From positions 17,292 to 81,291 of the forward strand of contig NW_026083075.1 in the NCBI RefSeq assembly GCF_020184175.1: DNA of 64,000 bases, given 5' to 3'. The DNA is from Aphis gossypii. Its lineage: Eukaryota; Arthropoda; Insecta; Hemiptera; Aphididae. Of the stretch, positions 31,178 through 43,059 are shown piece after piece. The notes beneath the pieces are model-generated. The model saw only the letters and a list, made by a program, of their open reading frames with translations, did not search any database and was not told the DNA's origin. A program made the position numbers and the translations under genes. Each line of letters starts with the position of its first letter. Within the stretch, counting starts at the first letter, position 1.

Positions 31178-32075
31178 ATGACTTCATTTTGCCATGAAAC
31201 TGATCCAGCTGTAGAATTGAAAAAATCTTTGAAAAGTTCTCTTACTTGAAATGCTGGTTGACTTGCATTTCCACCTTGCGTTGGAATGTTTTGTAATGTT
31301 AAATCTACTGTTACATTGGAATTTTCTTCTCTATTGTATGTTATCCTGCCTTCATTATTTTAATAAAATTATGCAAAATACAAGTAGCTAAAATTATGTT
31401 GTCAGCATTTTCAGGTTTTGCTTGGATTCTTCGATTAAATATTCTAAATTTTTGTGTCAAAATCCCAAACGTATTTTCAACAACTCTTCTTCCTCTACAA
31501 TGACGATAGTTGTATATTCTTTTTGAACTATCATCGAGTTGTTTTCCAGGGTAGGGTCTCATCAGATATTCTTTTAAAGGAAATGCCTCGTCTCCCAAGA
31601 TTACATATGGTGCCTCATTATTAGTTCCAAGGAGTGCAGTATCTGGTGGAACATTCAGCTGTTTTCTATTTAAGCCTTTTCCTAGTTTTGAGTTCATAAA
31701 AATACCTCCATCACTATTTCTACCATACGCACCAACATCTACTACAATGAAATTATAATGTGCATCAACAAGAGCCATAAGTACAACTGAAAATGTCTTT
31801 TTATAGTTGAAATAAAGTGACCCACTACTTGGTGGTGCTTGAATCACTACATGCTTGCCGTCCAATGATCCAATGCAGTTTGGAAAATTCCAACATTTCC
31901 AAAACTCATCTGCGATTTCTCTCCATTTTTCTGTAGTGGGTAGTGGCATTACTTCTGGCATTACATTTTTGACTAAAGCTTTGCACGTATTTGACACTAT
32001 TTCAAACACTGTTGAATGCCCCAAACGATAACTATACGATATTGTTTTAAAAGAATCGCCCGTTGCTTGAACTTA
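31178..32075 (-). pseudogene. Harbinger DDE transposase (DDE_Tnp_4), truncated
   Basis: The open part (32024-31341) plus about 17 upstream codons (ATGDSFKTISYSYRLGHST) covers the catalytic domain: NCIGSLDGKHVVIQAP, VVDVGAYGRNSDGGIF, ILGDEAFPLKEYLM, then RGRRVVENTFGILTQKFRIF and ATCILHNF. The acidic triad is present. The N-terminal about 120 residues, including the helix-turn-helix, are missing. A frameshift at about 31345 hides the C-terminal tail, which reads on to about 31178 (QVRELFKDFFNS). Inactive as it stands. Confidence 0.85.
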
Positions 32076-32291
32076 GGTTTTACTTGTTTAAAACAAAAAT
32101 TTTAGGTTAACTTCACTCAAAAATACGTAAGCAACTAGCACGTGGTTACCAATTTTGAAGTCCGACTTCGACTGATGACAAAATATTTTATTTACCCGGA
32201 CGGGGCACTGGATAGTGTGAATATCTGACCGGGTTGACCCGGACGTGCCAAAAACTGACACGGACCCGGCACGGAGCAGTGAAAATTGACC

Positions 32292-33108
32292 TTAAGTCTT
32301 CAAATAATTTTTTTTTCGGTTTTGGTTTGTATGTTTTATCCACATCTGAATCATCTCCATCAAATTCTGTAATTTAATTATTTATAATTAATAAATAATA
32401 AATTTAGTATTCCTAGAATTATATAATATTATAATTTATTATTTTTTAGAACTTTTTGAAATTGTACACTATCTGGATGCAGTTGCACTTTAATTAAATT
32501 AAATAATATATATTAATATATATTAATATTATTAATAAATAATTAATATATATTAATTAAATTATTTATCTTTAATTAGATTAAATATAAAATTTAAAAT
32601 ACTATAATATTTAATGATTAAATATATGTAATCTTTATAATGGAGTTTTTTCTTACCATCACCACTCATATTAAATAAAGGCGGACTTGGTGGCTTAGAA
32701 TTTTTTGAATTTAAATAACGTTTTTGATGTGTTGATGTATGATTTTTATTTTCAATAATATTTTCATTATCTGTGTGAGATGATAAATCCGAAGTAACTT
32801 GGGCTTTTCTTGCTTTTAATCGAGCTTCATCAATTTCAGCTAAAATAAAATTACAAACAACATTATTGGAAATCCATAGAATTATTAAATTATACATAAT
32901 TATATACTTACCAATATCTTGATATATTAGGCGTGCATTATAGAAACTAAAAGCATCTGGTTTATCAGCCGGGTCAACTCGTTTTTCAATGTAGCTACGC
33001 ACATTAGCTATTTTTTTTGGCCAAGCACAGACACCTTTGTGCATCCAAAAGTTTGGAATAAAATCTACAGAGTTACCGATTTCAAAACAAACAATACTCC
33101 ACATATTT
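32292..33108 (-). CDS. Spliced companion gene of an EnSpm-like element, split by Harbinger
   Basis: Three exons on the minus strand join in frame. Exon A (33108-32912) has NMWSIVCFEIGNSVDFIPNF, CAWPKKIANVRSYIEKR and ends in QDI. Exon B (32839-32657) begins inside AEIDEARLKARKAQVTSDLS and is polar. Exon C (32366 downward) is EFDGDDSDVDKTYKPKPKKK. Donors are GTAAGT and GTAAGA; acceptors are TTTTAG and TTACAG; both joints are phase 1. The Harbinger element interrupts exon C at TTAA, and the frame would continue at 30026 to a TAA at 29972. An exon upstream of 33108 is required (acceptor ATTTCAG). The N-terminal pattern is common in insect DUF4806-type proteins. Role unknown, possibly DNA binding. 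Confidence 0.6.
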
Positions 33109-33204
33109 CTGAAATGGATTTCTTTATTAAAACATAAGATATAAACATACAAAAAGTATGTATAAAAACAGAGATAGGAAAAGATATGCATGTACAAAAG
33201 TTAA

Positions 33205-33705
33205 TATTTAAAATTTTATATTTTATTCTTAGTGAAAGTACTAATTATAAATATTATACAGGTAGACCCATTAAAACTCATTTTGTTTTATCTAGGTACA
33301 AACATTTTTCTTTTACATAGGTGTTTTAAAACATTATATAACACTAACCTACATTTTTTCTTAAAAATCTAACTTTTAATTTTTTTTTTTTAATGGTTTA
33401 ATATTTTTTATCTTACAACAGAGGATAATTTTCTGAAGTTCAAGATTAAATTTTAAGAACAGAAAAAAATAATTAATCCTTAAAAAAATAATAAATTTGA
33501 CTATATAAATTTAGAATTTGACAAATTAACAAATCTTTCAAAATAGTATTATACTAATATATATCATAGAAAGGTAAGCATTATGCTATAGAAATATAGG
33601 TTGCTTGCATAATTAATTAAATTAAATAATAATAAATATAAGTTATCGATACTAGGTAGGTACTGGTAATAATAATAATAATAATGTTGGTACATCAATA
33701 CATTG
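33205..33705. other. AT-rich spacer
   Basis: No coding or repeat signal beyond poly-A/T runs and an ATAATAATAATAATA run at 33668-33683. It is probably the non-coding DNA between the two genes of the EnSpm-like pair. Confidence 0.4.
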
Positions 33706-33707
33706 AC

Positions 33708-34748
33708 TTAATTATGATGAAGTATTGGCACTGCAGTAAGTTTGTTATTCAAATCAAATACAATCATTTTATTTTTAATATCGGAAATATTCCACTGTTT
33801 TAAATGTTCAGATAATGTTTTTATAACAAATATATTCAATATAGATGACTTTAAAGGTTTAATAAAAAGATCTTCTTTTTCTTCAAAAGTTTTACCAATA
33901 AAAACTGTAGTTTCATCAGAAATTTTTTTTAATTCAATTATTTGTACAATTTCATTAGATTTGTTGAGAATAAAACAATCGGGTTTTTGATTTGAGTACT
34001 TTAATTCATTATAGCTAATGGGTTGAATTGATTCATTATTGCATAGTTCATTATATCGTCTAATAACTTGCTGTAGAGGTTTTTCATTTTTATGCAACAT
34101 TTTCTTTAAGACTTTCATGTAGTTCTCAAAAGGAAAAGTGCTACAAGTGTCGAGAGGTCCATACCTTTCATAATCGTCACATAAATGAAGTATTCCATGT
34201 ACATTATGGGATATAAAATGAGCACCATAGAGATACTGAAATGATTTGACAAAATATTTTAATAAATCACGAGTATAATGTAGAAGTTTTTGGTTATTAT
34301 CGCTTAAAAGAATTCGCATTGAAATATGTAATGCTAAAAAATTTATAAAACATTCTTCATTTAATATATCTTTAAATACTATTGGACCAGTATATAAAAG
34401 AAATTGTCGAAACTCAGTGGCCTTCCACCGACACACATCTTGGATTGGTCTAGGTTTTCGGCAAAAATCTCTTGTAATACAAGTTTTTACTTGAAGTAGT
34501 GATTTAGTTAGTGCTTTACATTTCCAACTTGGTATACGGCTATTTACAGTTCCTTTACTCAACCAAAGATTAATTAATTTTTTCATAACCCCAAGGCAAA
34601 TTAAATGCATATAGTCCATTGAGAATATTTTAACTATGTTTATGTTAGGAATTAAAGTAAGACAAGAAATAGTAGCTGAAGTATGATATTCTTCATTTTT
34701 CATTAAAATATAATCTTCATGTGTTCTTTCTGTACTTAACCTGTACTC
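33708..34748 (-). pseudogene. EnSpm/CACTA-like transposase, C-terminal part (DUF4218-like)
   Basis: The frame is open from the Helitron border (about 34748) to 33708, with an internal ATG at 34703. Recognisable stretches are MDYMHLICLGVMKKLINLWL, WKATEFRQFLLYTGPIVFKD, HNVHGILHLCDDYERYGPLD and TFPFENYMKVLKKMLHKNEKP, characteristic of the C-terminal third of animal EnSpm-type transposases (DUF4218 region). The N-terminal catalytic Transposase_21 part is absent because the sequence is cut at the Helitron. It lies just upstream of the spliced companion gene, as in other insect copies as I recall them. Confidence 0.7.
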
Positions 34749-37700
34749 TTAAGCAGACCCGGCAAACTCCGTTTCGCCACCAGATTCGTTTTATGTAACA
34801 TTTCGTTTGGTGATTAAAAGATAAAGAAAAAAAATTTTTTTGTTATATATTTGAAAAGGAAAATATTTATTTCATTTCACAACAGTAATAAATTCATTTC
34901 AATTACCTACTAAAATGAAGTGTTATTTAATTGTTTCATTGTAGTGCTCTTTGGTAAACCACATTTTTTGTTTTTTGGTCTGACGTTAACACAAACAAAG
35001 CGGATGGTTTCCCAACTCGTGAACACGCAACGTATAACTGTCCATGTGAAAAACAATGATTTTCCAAATTTATCCCGCAAACACTAAGCGATTGGCCTTG
35101 CGACTTATTAATTGTCATTGCGAACGCAAGGCGAACTGGGAATTGCAATCGTTTGAAGTCAAACGGAAGATCAGTCGGAATCATTGGTATTCGAGGAATA
35201 CATACATTTTCACCTGCGTACTTTCCGTTAATAATGGTTGCCTCAATTAAATTCGGCATAAGTCTCTTTACCGAAAGTCGAGTACCGTTGCAAAGTCGCG
35301 GTGGATTCAAATTACGCAGTATCAAAATAACTGTACCAACTTTCAGTTGCAAGTTATGTGGTGGAAATCCTGGTATCTCCAGAGAGTTCAAAAACTCCGT
35401 TGGATAATTTACTACATCATCGGGATTTGTTATTGAATCAACGGATTTGTATGTCACCAAATCGCCAGCAATTTTTGATTGAATGGTGAAATTCAGTGCG
35501 TGGACATCATTATTCTTTGCTGCAAGAATTGCTCGTTGACTTAACCAAGCATAATTCTTATAATTCTCACTAATGTTTGGGAAAACATTTTCAATAAGAA
35601 CTAATTGAGTGTCTACAAATCGGCAAAAGTCGTTGGTAAGAGTAATTAATCCAGATGTCGCATCAACTGGGACTTTTCCATTTCCAAGATCTAACAATTG
35701 TTTGGAAAATTGTGCAGCACTTTGATCATTTTGAAGTTGAACTCTCATATTAGTGGTTAGCGATAATGTTTTTACGTTATTCCATAAAGGTGATGCCTTT
35801 AGGCAAGCATTCAATTCATCTGCAGGCGTTCCACGGGGAACTACTGGGAACGTCTGCCTGAAATCGCCTGCCAACAATATCATCAAGCCGCCAAAGATGT
35901 TGTTATTTCTCCGAAGATCCTTCAGTGTGAAGTTAAGTGCTTCAAGTGATTTCTTATGTGCCATTGTGCACTCATCCCAAACAATGAGCTTGCATTGCAT
36001 TAACAATTTTCCCATTGCACTGGATCGGGAAATATTGCACGTTGGAGTATCAATTGTGTTTAAATTGAGTGGCAACTTAAGCGCAGAATGTGCAGTACGA
36101 CCGCCATCTAGAAGAGTCGCCGCAATTCCAGATGATGCTAACGCCAAAGCTATGTCACATCTTGATCGAATAGTGGCCAAAATCAATGAAATGACAAATG
36201 TTTTCCCTGTTCCTCCAGGTGCATCCAGGAAGAATAGACCACCAGTATTATTGTCCACCGCTTGCATTAATGTTTTGTATACTTGTTTTTGCTGTTCATT
36301 CAGCAACGGAACATTATTTCTAACGAATTCCTGCAATGTATCAACATTGTATTGCAGCTCTCGATTTAATTCTTGGTTGAATGCATCGTGCATCGATCGA
36401 TTTGGCGCAATCATTCCTACTTCAATCAGTAGCTTGTTTGCAATAGTCAAGCATTGATCCTCAATCAGAATCAATCCTTCATTGTAGATTTCATCGGTTA
36501 TTTGGATGTCAGGATTATTCGTTTGAATACGCAAGCGATGCAAGATATCTTCACATATGGCGTCTTTGTATTTGTTCCATAACTGAATTGGTTGTGAAGG
36601 AAAACATGTGGTGATGATAATTGCGAACAGCGTTCGTATTTGGTACGCATTTGATGAAACAACTGAATCTGCAAGTATTAAATCCCAATGAGAATCGTTC
36701 TCCAGCAAACCCAATAGTTGACATGCTTCTCGATATGTTTGGCATTGGTGGCCATTCACAGTTTTCAAATGCGCAAATGATTTCGGTCCACGTACATTTA
36801 CTAACAGCAGTCGCAAATAAAAACATTCATCGTTTCTAGGATGAACAGTGTACATACGACCTAGTGCATCAGTTGAAAACACCTGTGGCCAGTCTGGAAC
36901 TGGGGTTCCTTGTTTGCGACGTTGGAATTTCTTTGTTGATTGATTCCAAGTGTAATACTTGGGCATTTCAACGTACATCAGCGTCGCTGCGAATGGATCT
37001 GCTTCACACATTGCAAAGAAGCTAGTCAATGTTGTCGATGGTGGTCTCTCAGCTCGTTGTGCCGCATTAGCCTCAGTGAAGTAAACTCTTTGGCCATTTT
37101 CCAAATGCACTGCTAAATGTACAACTGTGGGATATCTTTCATGAATTTGAAATGACAATAATCGCCACAGTGCTTCATTAGTACTGACGTATCTGCCCAT
37201 TTGGAAGTTGCTGATTTCGTCATTCACATTTTCCGACGCAATACCAAACACAGCCATGTCGCTGCCTTTTGTGACGTACTTGCACAAATATTTGATTGAT
37301 TTGGCCGAATGACAACTCTCAACGTTTGCATGTGTTTCGAAAATTCGTGATAGCAGCGGGCAATATGGTACAATGAATTCATTTACGATCTCAATCTCTT
37401 GATTTTGAACTTTAACTTTGATAGTTCGACCGTTATCTTCTTTTGAACGCCGACGATAAACTGGATATCCATCGTTCCCTGTGACTGTTTCAGCAACTAA
37501 CGGTCGCGGATATCGTTTTGTGCACTTTCCATCAGCCATGCAAGGCGATAATGGATTTAATGCACCGCACGGTCCATGCACCATCTGTGTCGTCACAATG
37601 TCGTGTAGACGGGGATCAGTGACTGGATCAGGAATTTCAGCTGATATGATGTCATCCACTTCATTTGAATGTAATTTATTCAGCAACCAAATTAGGATAT

Positions 37701-39816
37701 GAGCATGCGGTAGTCCACGCTTCTGCCATTCCACCGAGTACATATAACAACGTGTGTCACCAAAAACTCGATACTTAGTAAGCACATCCATCATAACCTT
37801 GAGTTTTTGCTGAAATACTCTGGCGATTATGTCATGGCGATCTTGCGGTTTTTGACCCGGTTCCAACTCGCGTTCAATTTCCGTCCACTTCGGATTGCAT
37901 GTGACCGTAATAAATAAATCCGGACTTCCATAATTTCGCACGTACGTCATAGCGTCTTGAGCGTATTCGTGCATGTGGCGTGGGCTTCCGATATAAGTTG
38001 ATGGGAGAATCGTCAGTCGTCCAATATTCTGAACATCACCATCTGAATGAATAGCATCACGAAAGTGTATATAGTCCTCAGATCGTAGCTTTGGCTGATT
38101 GAATCTGATGAACGCTAAACGTTCGGTCTCGACTTTGACATACATGTCGACAGCGAATTGCTGGAATAGCCGACCGCACTTCAGAATGACATTCTCCTCA
38201 TGTGTACGAATCATCATACGATACGCATAGTAATTCATTGCGCTTAGATTTTTATTATTCGTTGATACTCCTGAAAATGCAAAATTAAATGAATTGTTAA
38301 TGGAAACCAATAAAAGTAATAATGGAAATAATTAGTGTGTGAATATTGTACCTGTAATTGGATCGACCATCTTCAACGTGATGTCGTATCCGTCTTGCCC
38401 TTGCCAATAAATGATTGGATATTGTAACGCATCGTACAAACGATGTGTCTCGTTTACACGATGCATGATATTGCTTCTTCGCTGAACGACAATGTCTCGT
38501 GATTTAGTTGGATCGCCAACAATAATTGCAGCAACATCATTAACGGTGGGTGCATTGAATCTTCGCACATGTTCACCTGTTGGAGTACAATTCGCTCTTA
38601 TGACAAATTTGTGCGTATCCGATGGCATTCGTTCCAATGCTGTTTTGAACATATTAACCACAGCATTATTAGCGTGAAAAAATGCTTGCAACTGTTCAAT
38701 AATTCGTCTCTTTAACTGTTGTGCTCCCTGTATATTGCACCGCACGTTCAGCTGATCCACCATCGACGAAATGAAATATATTTGCAGAAATTGATGCGGT
38801 TCATCTGGTGTTGGCACCATTGAACCATGCAAATGATATATTTGACCTTGTATCTGTAATTGCAAATAATCATTAAAATTTGTTCATGAATACATTGTAA
38901 ATCGTGTGATGGTGTAGTGTGTGGTGTATATGAAGTTGTTATGTGTTGCAATTATGTGTTGGTTATGTGTGTTGTATCTTTTACCTTGCAAGTCGGCATG
39001 AAGCCGCCTTCTCGAATGATATTAGCTCCAAAGGAAGTCATGCGAAAGCAGTTATTGTATTCAAGGATGTGTTGAAGAAAATGGCTGGAATCGGGATCAC
39101 TTCCATCAAACAATGTTTTCAGTGGCTGTGGTGGTGTAAGTAATGGATCCAGTTTGACTTTTCCACTTGCGCAGCACAATCCAACCGTTTCTCTTTTGAA
39201 CTTTACCGCATTGCAATATCGGCATATAGTCGTCATTCGTCCAATATCCAAATTTTCATCATCACTGTAGTTCGCAGTGGGATCATATTGGAATGCCAAG
39301 CGATTGTATGATGCCAATGATCTTCGTGTGCTCACGCGATGTCTCAATCGGTCATTTTCTCTTATTATATTTTGTCTTTCTTCTCTTAAGTTCCTTGAAT
39401 AGACTTGTTGCTGGCTTGCATGTCTTGTGCGGCGGCCATGTTCGCACGTCGTTCTCTAGGCATTTGGACTATGGACAGAGTGTTGAATTTAACTTCAAAT
39501 GCACGATCCACATAATTTACACTGAGCTTAAATGAAATTAACTGAGCAGAGAATAATGACTATCTGTCACACACTTTATCACGCACCGTTGCTATTGGTT
39601 TGAAGTACATGCTATGTATAATAGATGGCGCTGTATGTGAAAAACGATTTCCCCACTTTTCTGTTGAATTTTTCCTGAATTTTCTAGAATTTTCTTTGCT
39701 ATAAACCTCACGGAGCCCAAGACCTTTCCAACGAATGCAAAACCGTGGAAATCGGTTCGTGCGTTCTGGAGTTATAGCGTCAGGGAGGAAAACCGGACTT
39801 ATTTTTATATAATAGA
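34749..39816 (-). mobile_element. Helitron, about 5.07 kb
   Basis: On the minus strand the 5' end is TCTATTATATAAAAATAAGT (39816 downward) after an A. The 3' end shows a hairpin GGCGAAACGGAGTTTGCC (34777-34760) shortly before CTGCTTA, close to the canonical CTRR end. A rolling-circle Rep/helicase gene fills the interior. The last bases deviate from CTAG/CTAA, so the exact 3' limit is uncertain by a few bases. Confidence 0.85.
34936..39347 (-). CDS. Helitron Rep-helicase, three exons
   Basis: Exon 1 (39347 or further upstream, down to 38985) has a zinc-binding CRYCNAVKF...CCASGKV. Exon 2 is 38853-38352 and exon 3 is 38270-34936. Junctions are AAG|GTAAAA...TTACAG and ACAG|GTACAA...TTTCAG and keep frame. 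Exon 3 (about 1111 codons) holds the Helitron N-terminal domain, the HUH site (GLPHAHILIWL, about residue 205 of the frame), the SIKYLCKYVTKGSD motif with two tyrosines, and a PIF1-type helicase starting at GGTGKTFVISLIL (Walker A), with IVWDECTMAHK and ending TINKSQGQSLSVCG...LYVACSRVG. It nicks and unwinds DNA for rolling-circle transposition. Exon 3 has no stop. The probable start near 39462 (MPRERRANMAAAQ) is in another frame, so the N-terminus may be frameshifted. Confidence 0.88.
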
Positions 39817-39914
39817 TTAAATTCAAACTTTTATTAATTAATATTTATTTTATACGTATAACTGATAAAATAAAAATATATAAATTATATAACAATAAAA
39901 ATATTTAAAATAAT

Positions 39915-42010
39915 ATCAGCTATATTTTTTTGTAAATAAGTTCAAGCCTTCGTTCTTTTTTTCTGCGAATTCATTTATCACGTCTTCAACAAATAGGATC
40001 TTTTACCATATGACTCCAAGCAGTTGTTTTTCGATTGCCAATGTTGATAGGCAAGAAAGCCGCTCATTTGTTATAGTGTTTCTTAAAAATGATTTTATGC
40101 GTTTTAACGTGCTCATTGATCGTTCACTGGATGCAGTGGTACAGGTATAGATAAAACCAATTGACACCAATTTAGTATACTGAGAATTATTTCATGTATA
40201 TCGTTTGAAAACAAATATTAAAAATGTATTTAATTTATTTTCAAATTTACAATTATACTAACGTTCTAACATACTTTTAAAAAAAAAAAAAATCCAACAT
40301 TTCACGAGGAGGTTTATGTTTTTCTGTATCTGAGTAAACTACTTGTAATTCATTACGCAAACGATGTTCGTCAAAATTGGATTTGTTTTGTTGTTTAGTA
40401 ACTTTAAAAATTTGGATTCAGGAAAATTGTTTGAATAACATTTGAACATTTGAATATTTGTTAACTCAACAAATTCAAAATTTGAAAAATCCTTAATCTG
40501 ATGTCATTTGAACAGTTAAAGAATCTAAAACTTCATACGATATCTTACGAAGCGTTGCTTTCAGTTTACAGTCATAATCAAGTATCATTCAACTTGTTTG
40601 CTTCTTCACACAATGTCCAAATTTCTTCATTTCTTAATCTTAAAACAAATTATTTCTTAGTTTTTGAACTTCATTAACACATCCACTTATATCAGACATA
40701 TTTTAGATTGTAAAAAATTAAATACATGGTCAGTATAAATAAATATTTCGTTAAAAATATTAATAAATAAACAAATTTAGTATCATTTAATTTATCTAAT
40801 AGTCCAGATGCAGTGGCAATAGATATTGGGTCCCAATTTGATTCTTCTGTCACGTGTTTTACCGAATTTTTTAATTCTTGAAAATAAATTTAATTGTTGA
40901 AGCTGCTCTGGAATGATAATTCTATCTTGTATCACTTTGATTTAGTAGTTTAAACCCTTGTTCTCTAAGAAGTGAGCTTCTTTTTGATGAACGGCTAAAA
41001 AATGTATGAAACATTGTTAAATTGCATATGAATAATTTGACGGACTGTATCGTTTTTGCACCATGTAGCAACACTAAATTTAATTGATGGCCTAACAATG
41101 TATAATAACGCATTTGGGTATATTTGTCTTATTAAATTTTGAACTCCATTTTTTCCACCGGCCATTACCGAAGCTCCATCGTAAGTTTGACTTACAATTT
41201 TATTTCCTATTTCCCATTTTATAATTTCAGCATTTATCACTGCTGCTAAGCCCGACGCAGTTTTTGTCTTTAGATACATCAAAAAAACCAATAAATCTTT
41301 CTATAATATTTTGATCTATAACAATCGAAATATTAGGCTCATTAGTGATCGACATGAAACATCGGTAGTTTTATTTGCTTGTACAGACACAAAACTTGCA
41401 GATTTAATTTCTTTTAAAATTTTAGAATTCAAAACTTTAGTAACACATTGTATTAAATCATTTGAATAGTATTCGACGTGCCTTTAAAAATAGACGAGGA
41501 TATAAAATGCTCTTTAAGAAATTGTTCTTCTTGGGCGAATAAATCAAGTAGCTCGAGATAATTACCTTTATTTAATGACTCAGTATTCTCTCGATGACCA
41601 CGAAAAGCGAGTTCTTGTTTTCCCAAATAGCAACTACATGAACCATTCGGGCCAATATTCGTCTGTTAATACCAACTTGTTCGTTATGTTTTGTGTGCTT
41701 CTAGTCGACGACCTTCAGAGATGGCATGTTCAATACGAATTTTCCCTAAAATGAAATTGTTCTTGATTTTTTAGGTGTGTTTTTCGAAATTGAATGTTTT
41801 TCCGCTTTCTTATTATATTTTTTATAGTAGATATTCCATCAAAACTCACAAACTCCATTCTTTTTCACCTCGAAAATATACACAAATAAAACAAAAAGTT
41901 TGTTGGCGTTTATCACAGCCACTAAGCCATGTAAATTTATTATACCACTGGTTTGAAATTTACGGGTAAATTTTCTGTCTTTATATTCAAAGGCTAAATA
42001 TGGAGTAGGC
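39915..42010 (-). pseudogene. hAT transposase, zf-MYM/TTF type
   Basis: Minus-strand pieces in order: TTF-type zinc finger (FTWLSGCDKRQQTFCFICVYF, about 41950-41880); a region with an ELAFRGHRE-like segment near 41600; QTYDGASVMAGGKNGVQNLI (about 41190-41130); YPNAL; FFSRSSKRSSLL (about 41000-40960); and the dimerisation motif TASSERSMSTLKRIKSFL (about 40130-40080) with NERLSCLSTLAIEKQLL. Many frameshifts and stops. A hAT-style terminus (complement CAGGGGCGGTGCGTCAGGGG) occurs at about 42692-42673 and could be its 5' end; the other end is not seen and may have been lost where the Helitron lies. Confidence 0.65.
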
Positions 42011-42414
42011 TTTTGTTTTTTAATTTACATTTTCATCATAAGTAAATAAATGAAAATCTTTGTCCAATAACTCATCTAAAGGACAATGTTTTAATTCAAT
42101 TTTTTTAAATTTATTAAAAACGAGGTGAGCTTACGACGCACCTACAAATACACACACCGATTACGTATATTATACTAATGGGCAATGGCAAATATTACTA
42201 ATAAGACTAGTCTCACGGACTCTATACAAAAACCATTATCGCTGTGATTCTCCCTCCGAACTTTTATATGCCATCTATAATATTAGACTGGAGACTGTTG
42301 ATCGACTGTCTCATTCGTATTACGATCTCATTGCCCGTCGTTAATCATAATCGTTAATTCCAAGAATTGTGTACCTAGTGCTATTTTCTTAGAACGTATG
42401 CGTTATCGTAGGTA

Positions 42415-42464
42415 TACACACACGTCACACACACACACACACACACACCACACACACACACACA

Positions 42465-42507
<43 letters not shown>

Positions 42508-42532
42508 ACACACACATATATATATACTATAT
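42415..42532. repeat. (CA)n/(TA)n microsatellite
   Basis: About 100 bases of CA repeats with a few CC interruptions (42426-42515), then a short ATATATAT run. Confidence 0.95.
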
Positions 42533-42839
42533 AGTAATATAGTTGACAAAAGTGGTATTATTCTACATGGATTACACAAATACCTATAAGAAATATTTAA
42601 AATAATTAAAAATTAGTTTATTGCAATGTTATAATTATTGGGGAGACCCAGTCTCAAGTCTCCCCTGACGCACCGCCCCTGGTCCATACTTTAATTATAA
42701 ATAAATGTATCAGTAAACAAACTCCGTGTGTATTAAATAAGTAAATTCTCGTTAAGTATATACTATTTAAAAAAAAAATAAAACATAATTTATAACTATT
42801 ACTAACAACTAAACTCTGTAAGAATCGAGAAAAAGCTGT

Positions 42840-43059
42840 ATAAAATAATCAAAATCAATCAAAATGACAAAGCGTGGAAAATACGCCCAGTTATGGAGAT
42901 GCTAAAAAAAAAATGTATTGACAATTTTATTCCTGAACAACATCTTGCTTACGATGAAAGTATGGTCAAATATTTTGGACGACATAGTTGCAAACAATTC
43001 ATACGTGGAAAACCGATTAGATTTGGATACAAGGTATGGTGCCTGAACACAAAAGATGG
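42840..43059 (+). pseudogene. piggyBac transposase, left fragment
   Basis: The frame (NDKAWKIRPV-like residues followed by MEMLKKKCIDNFIPEQHLAY, then DESMVKYFGRHSCKQFIRGK and FGYKVWCLNTKDG) includes the first catalytic Asp of piggyBac enzymes. It stops exactly at the LTR insertion (ATGG, 43056-43059). The N-terminal 200 or so residues are missing. 42540-42840 holds no gene apart from the hAT terminus at 42673. Confidence 0.8.

Larger units (their letters stand above)
30027..32291. mobile_element. PIF/Harbinger element
   Basis: The ends are inverted repeats GGTC.ATT..CACTGCTCCG.GCCG, embedded in TTAA on both sides (30023-30026 and 32292-32295), which fits the TTA/TAA target duplication of Harbinger elements. 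GC-rich subterminal repeats (CCGGGTCCGTGCC type) are shared by both ends. It carries the two Harbinger genes: a MADF-type exon on the plus strand and a DDE nuclease on the minus strand. 30590-31080 between them has no gene. Confidence 0.85.

Noticed and set aside
35753..36457. 234-codon plus-strand frame
   Set aside because: It is the antisense shadow of the Helitron helicase exon, whose motifs are unambiguous on the other strand.
42398..42589. Threonine/histidine repeat protein
   Set aside because: It is the translation of the CA microsatellite.
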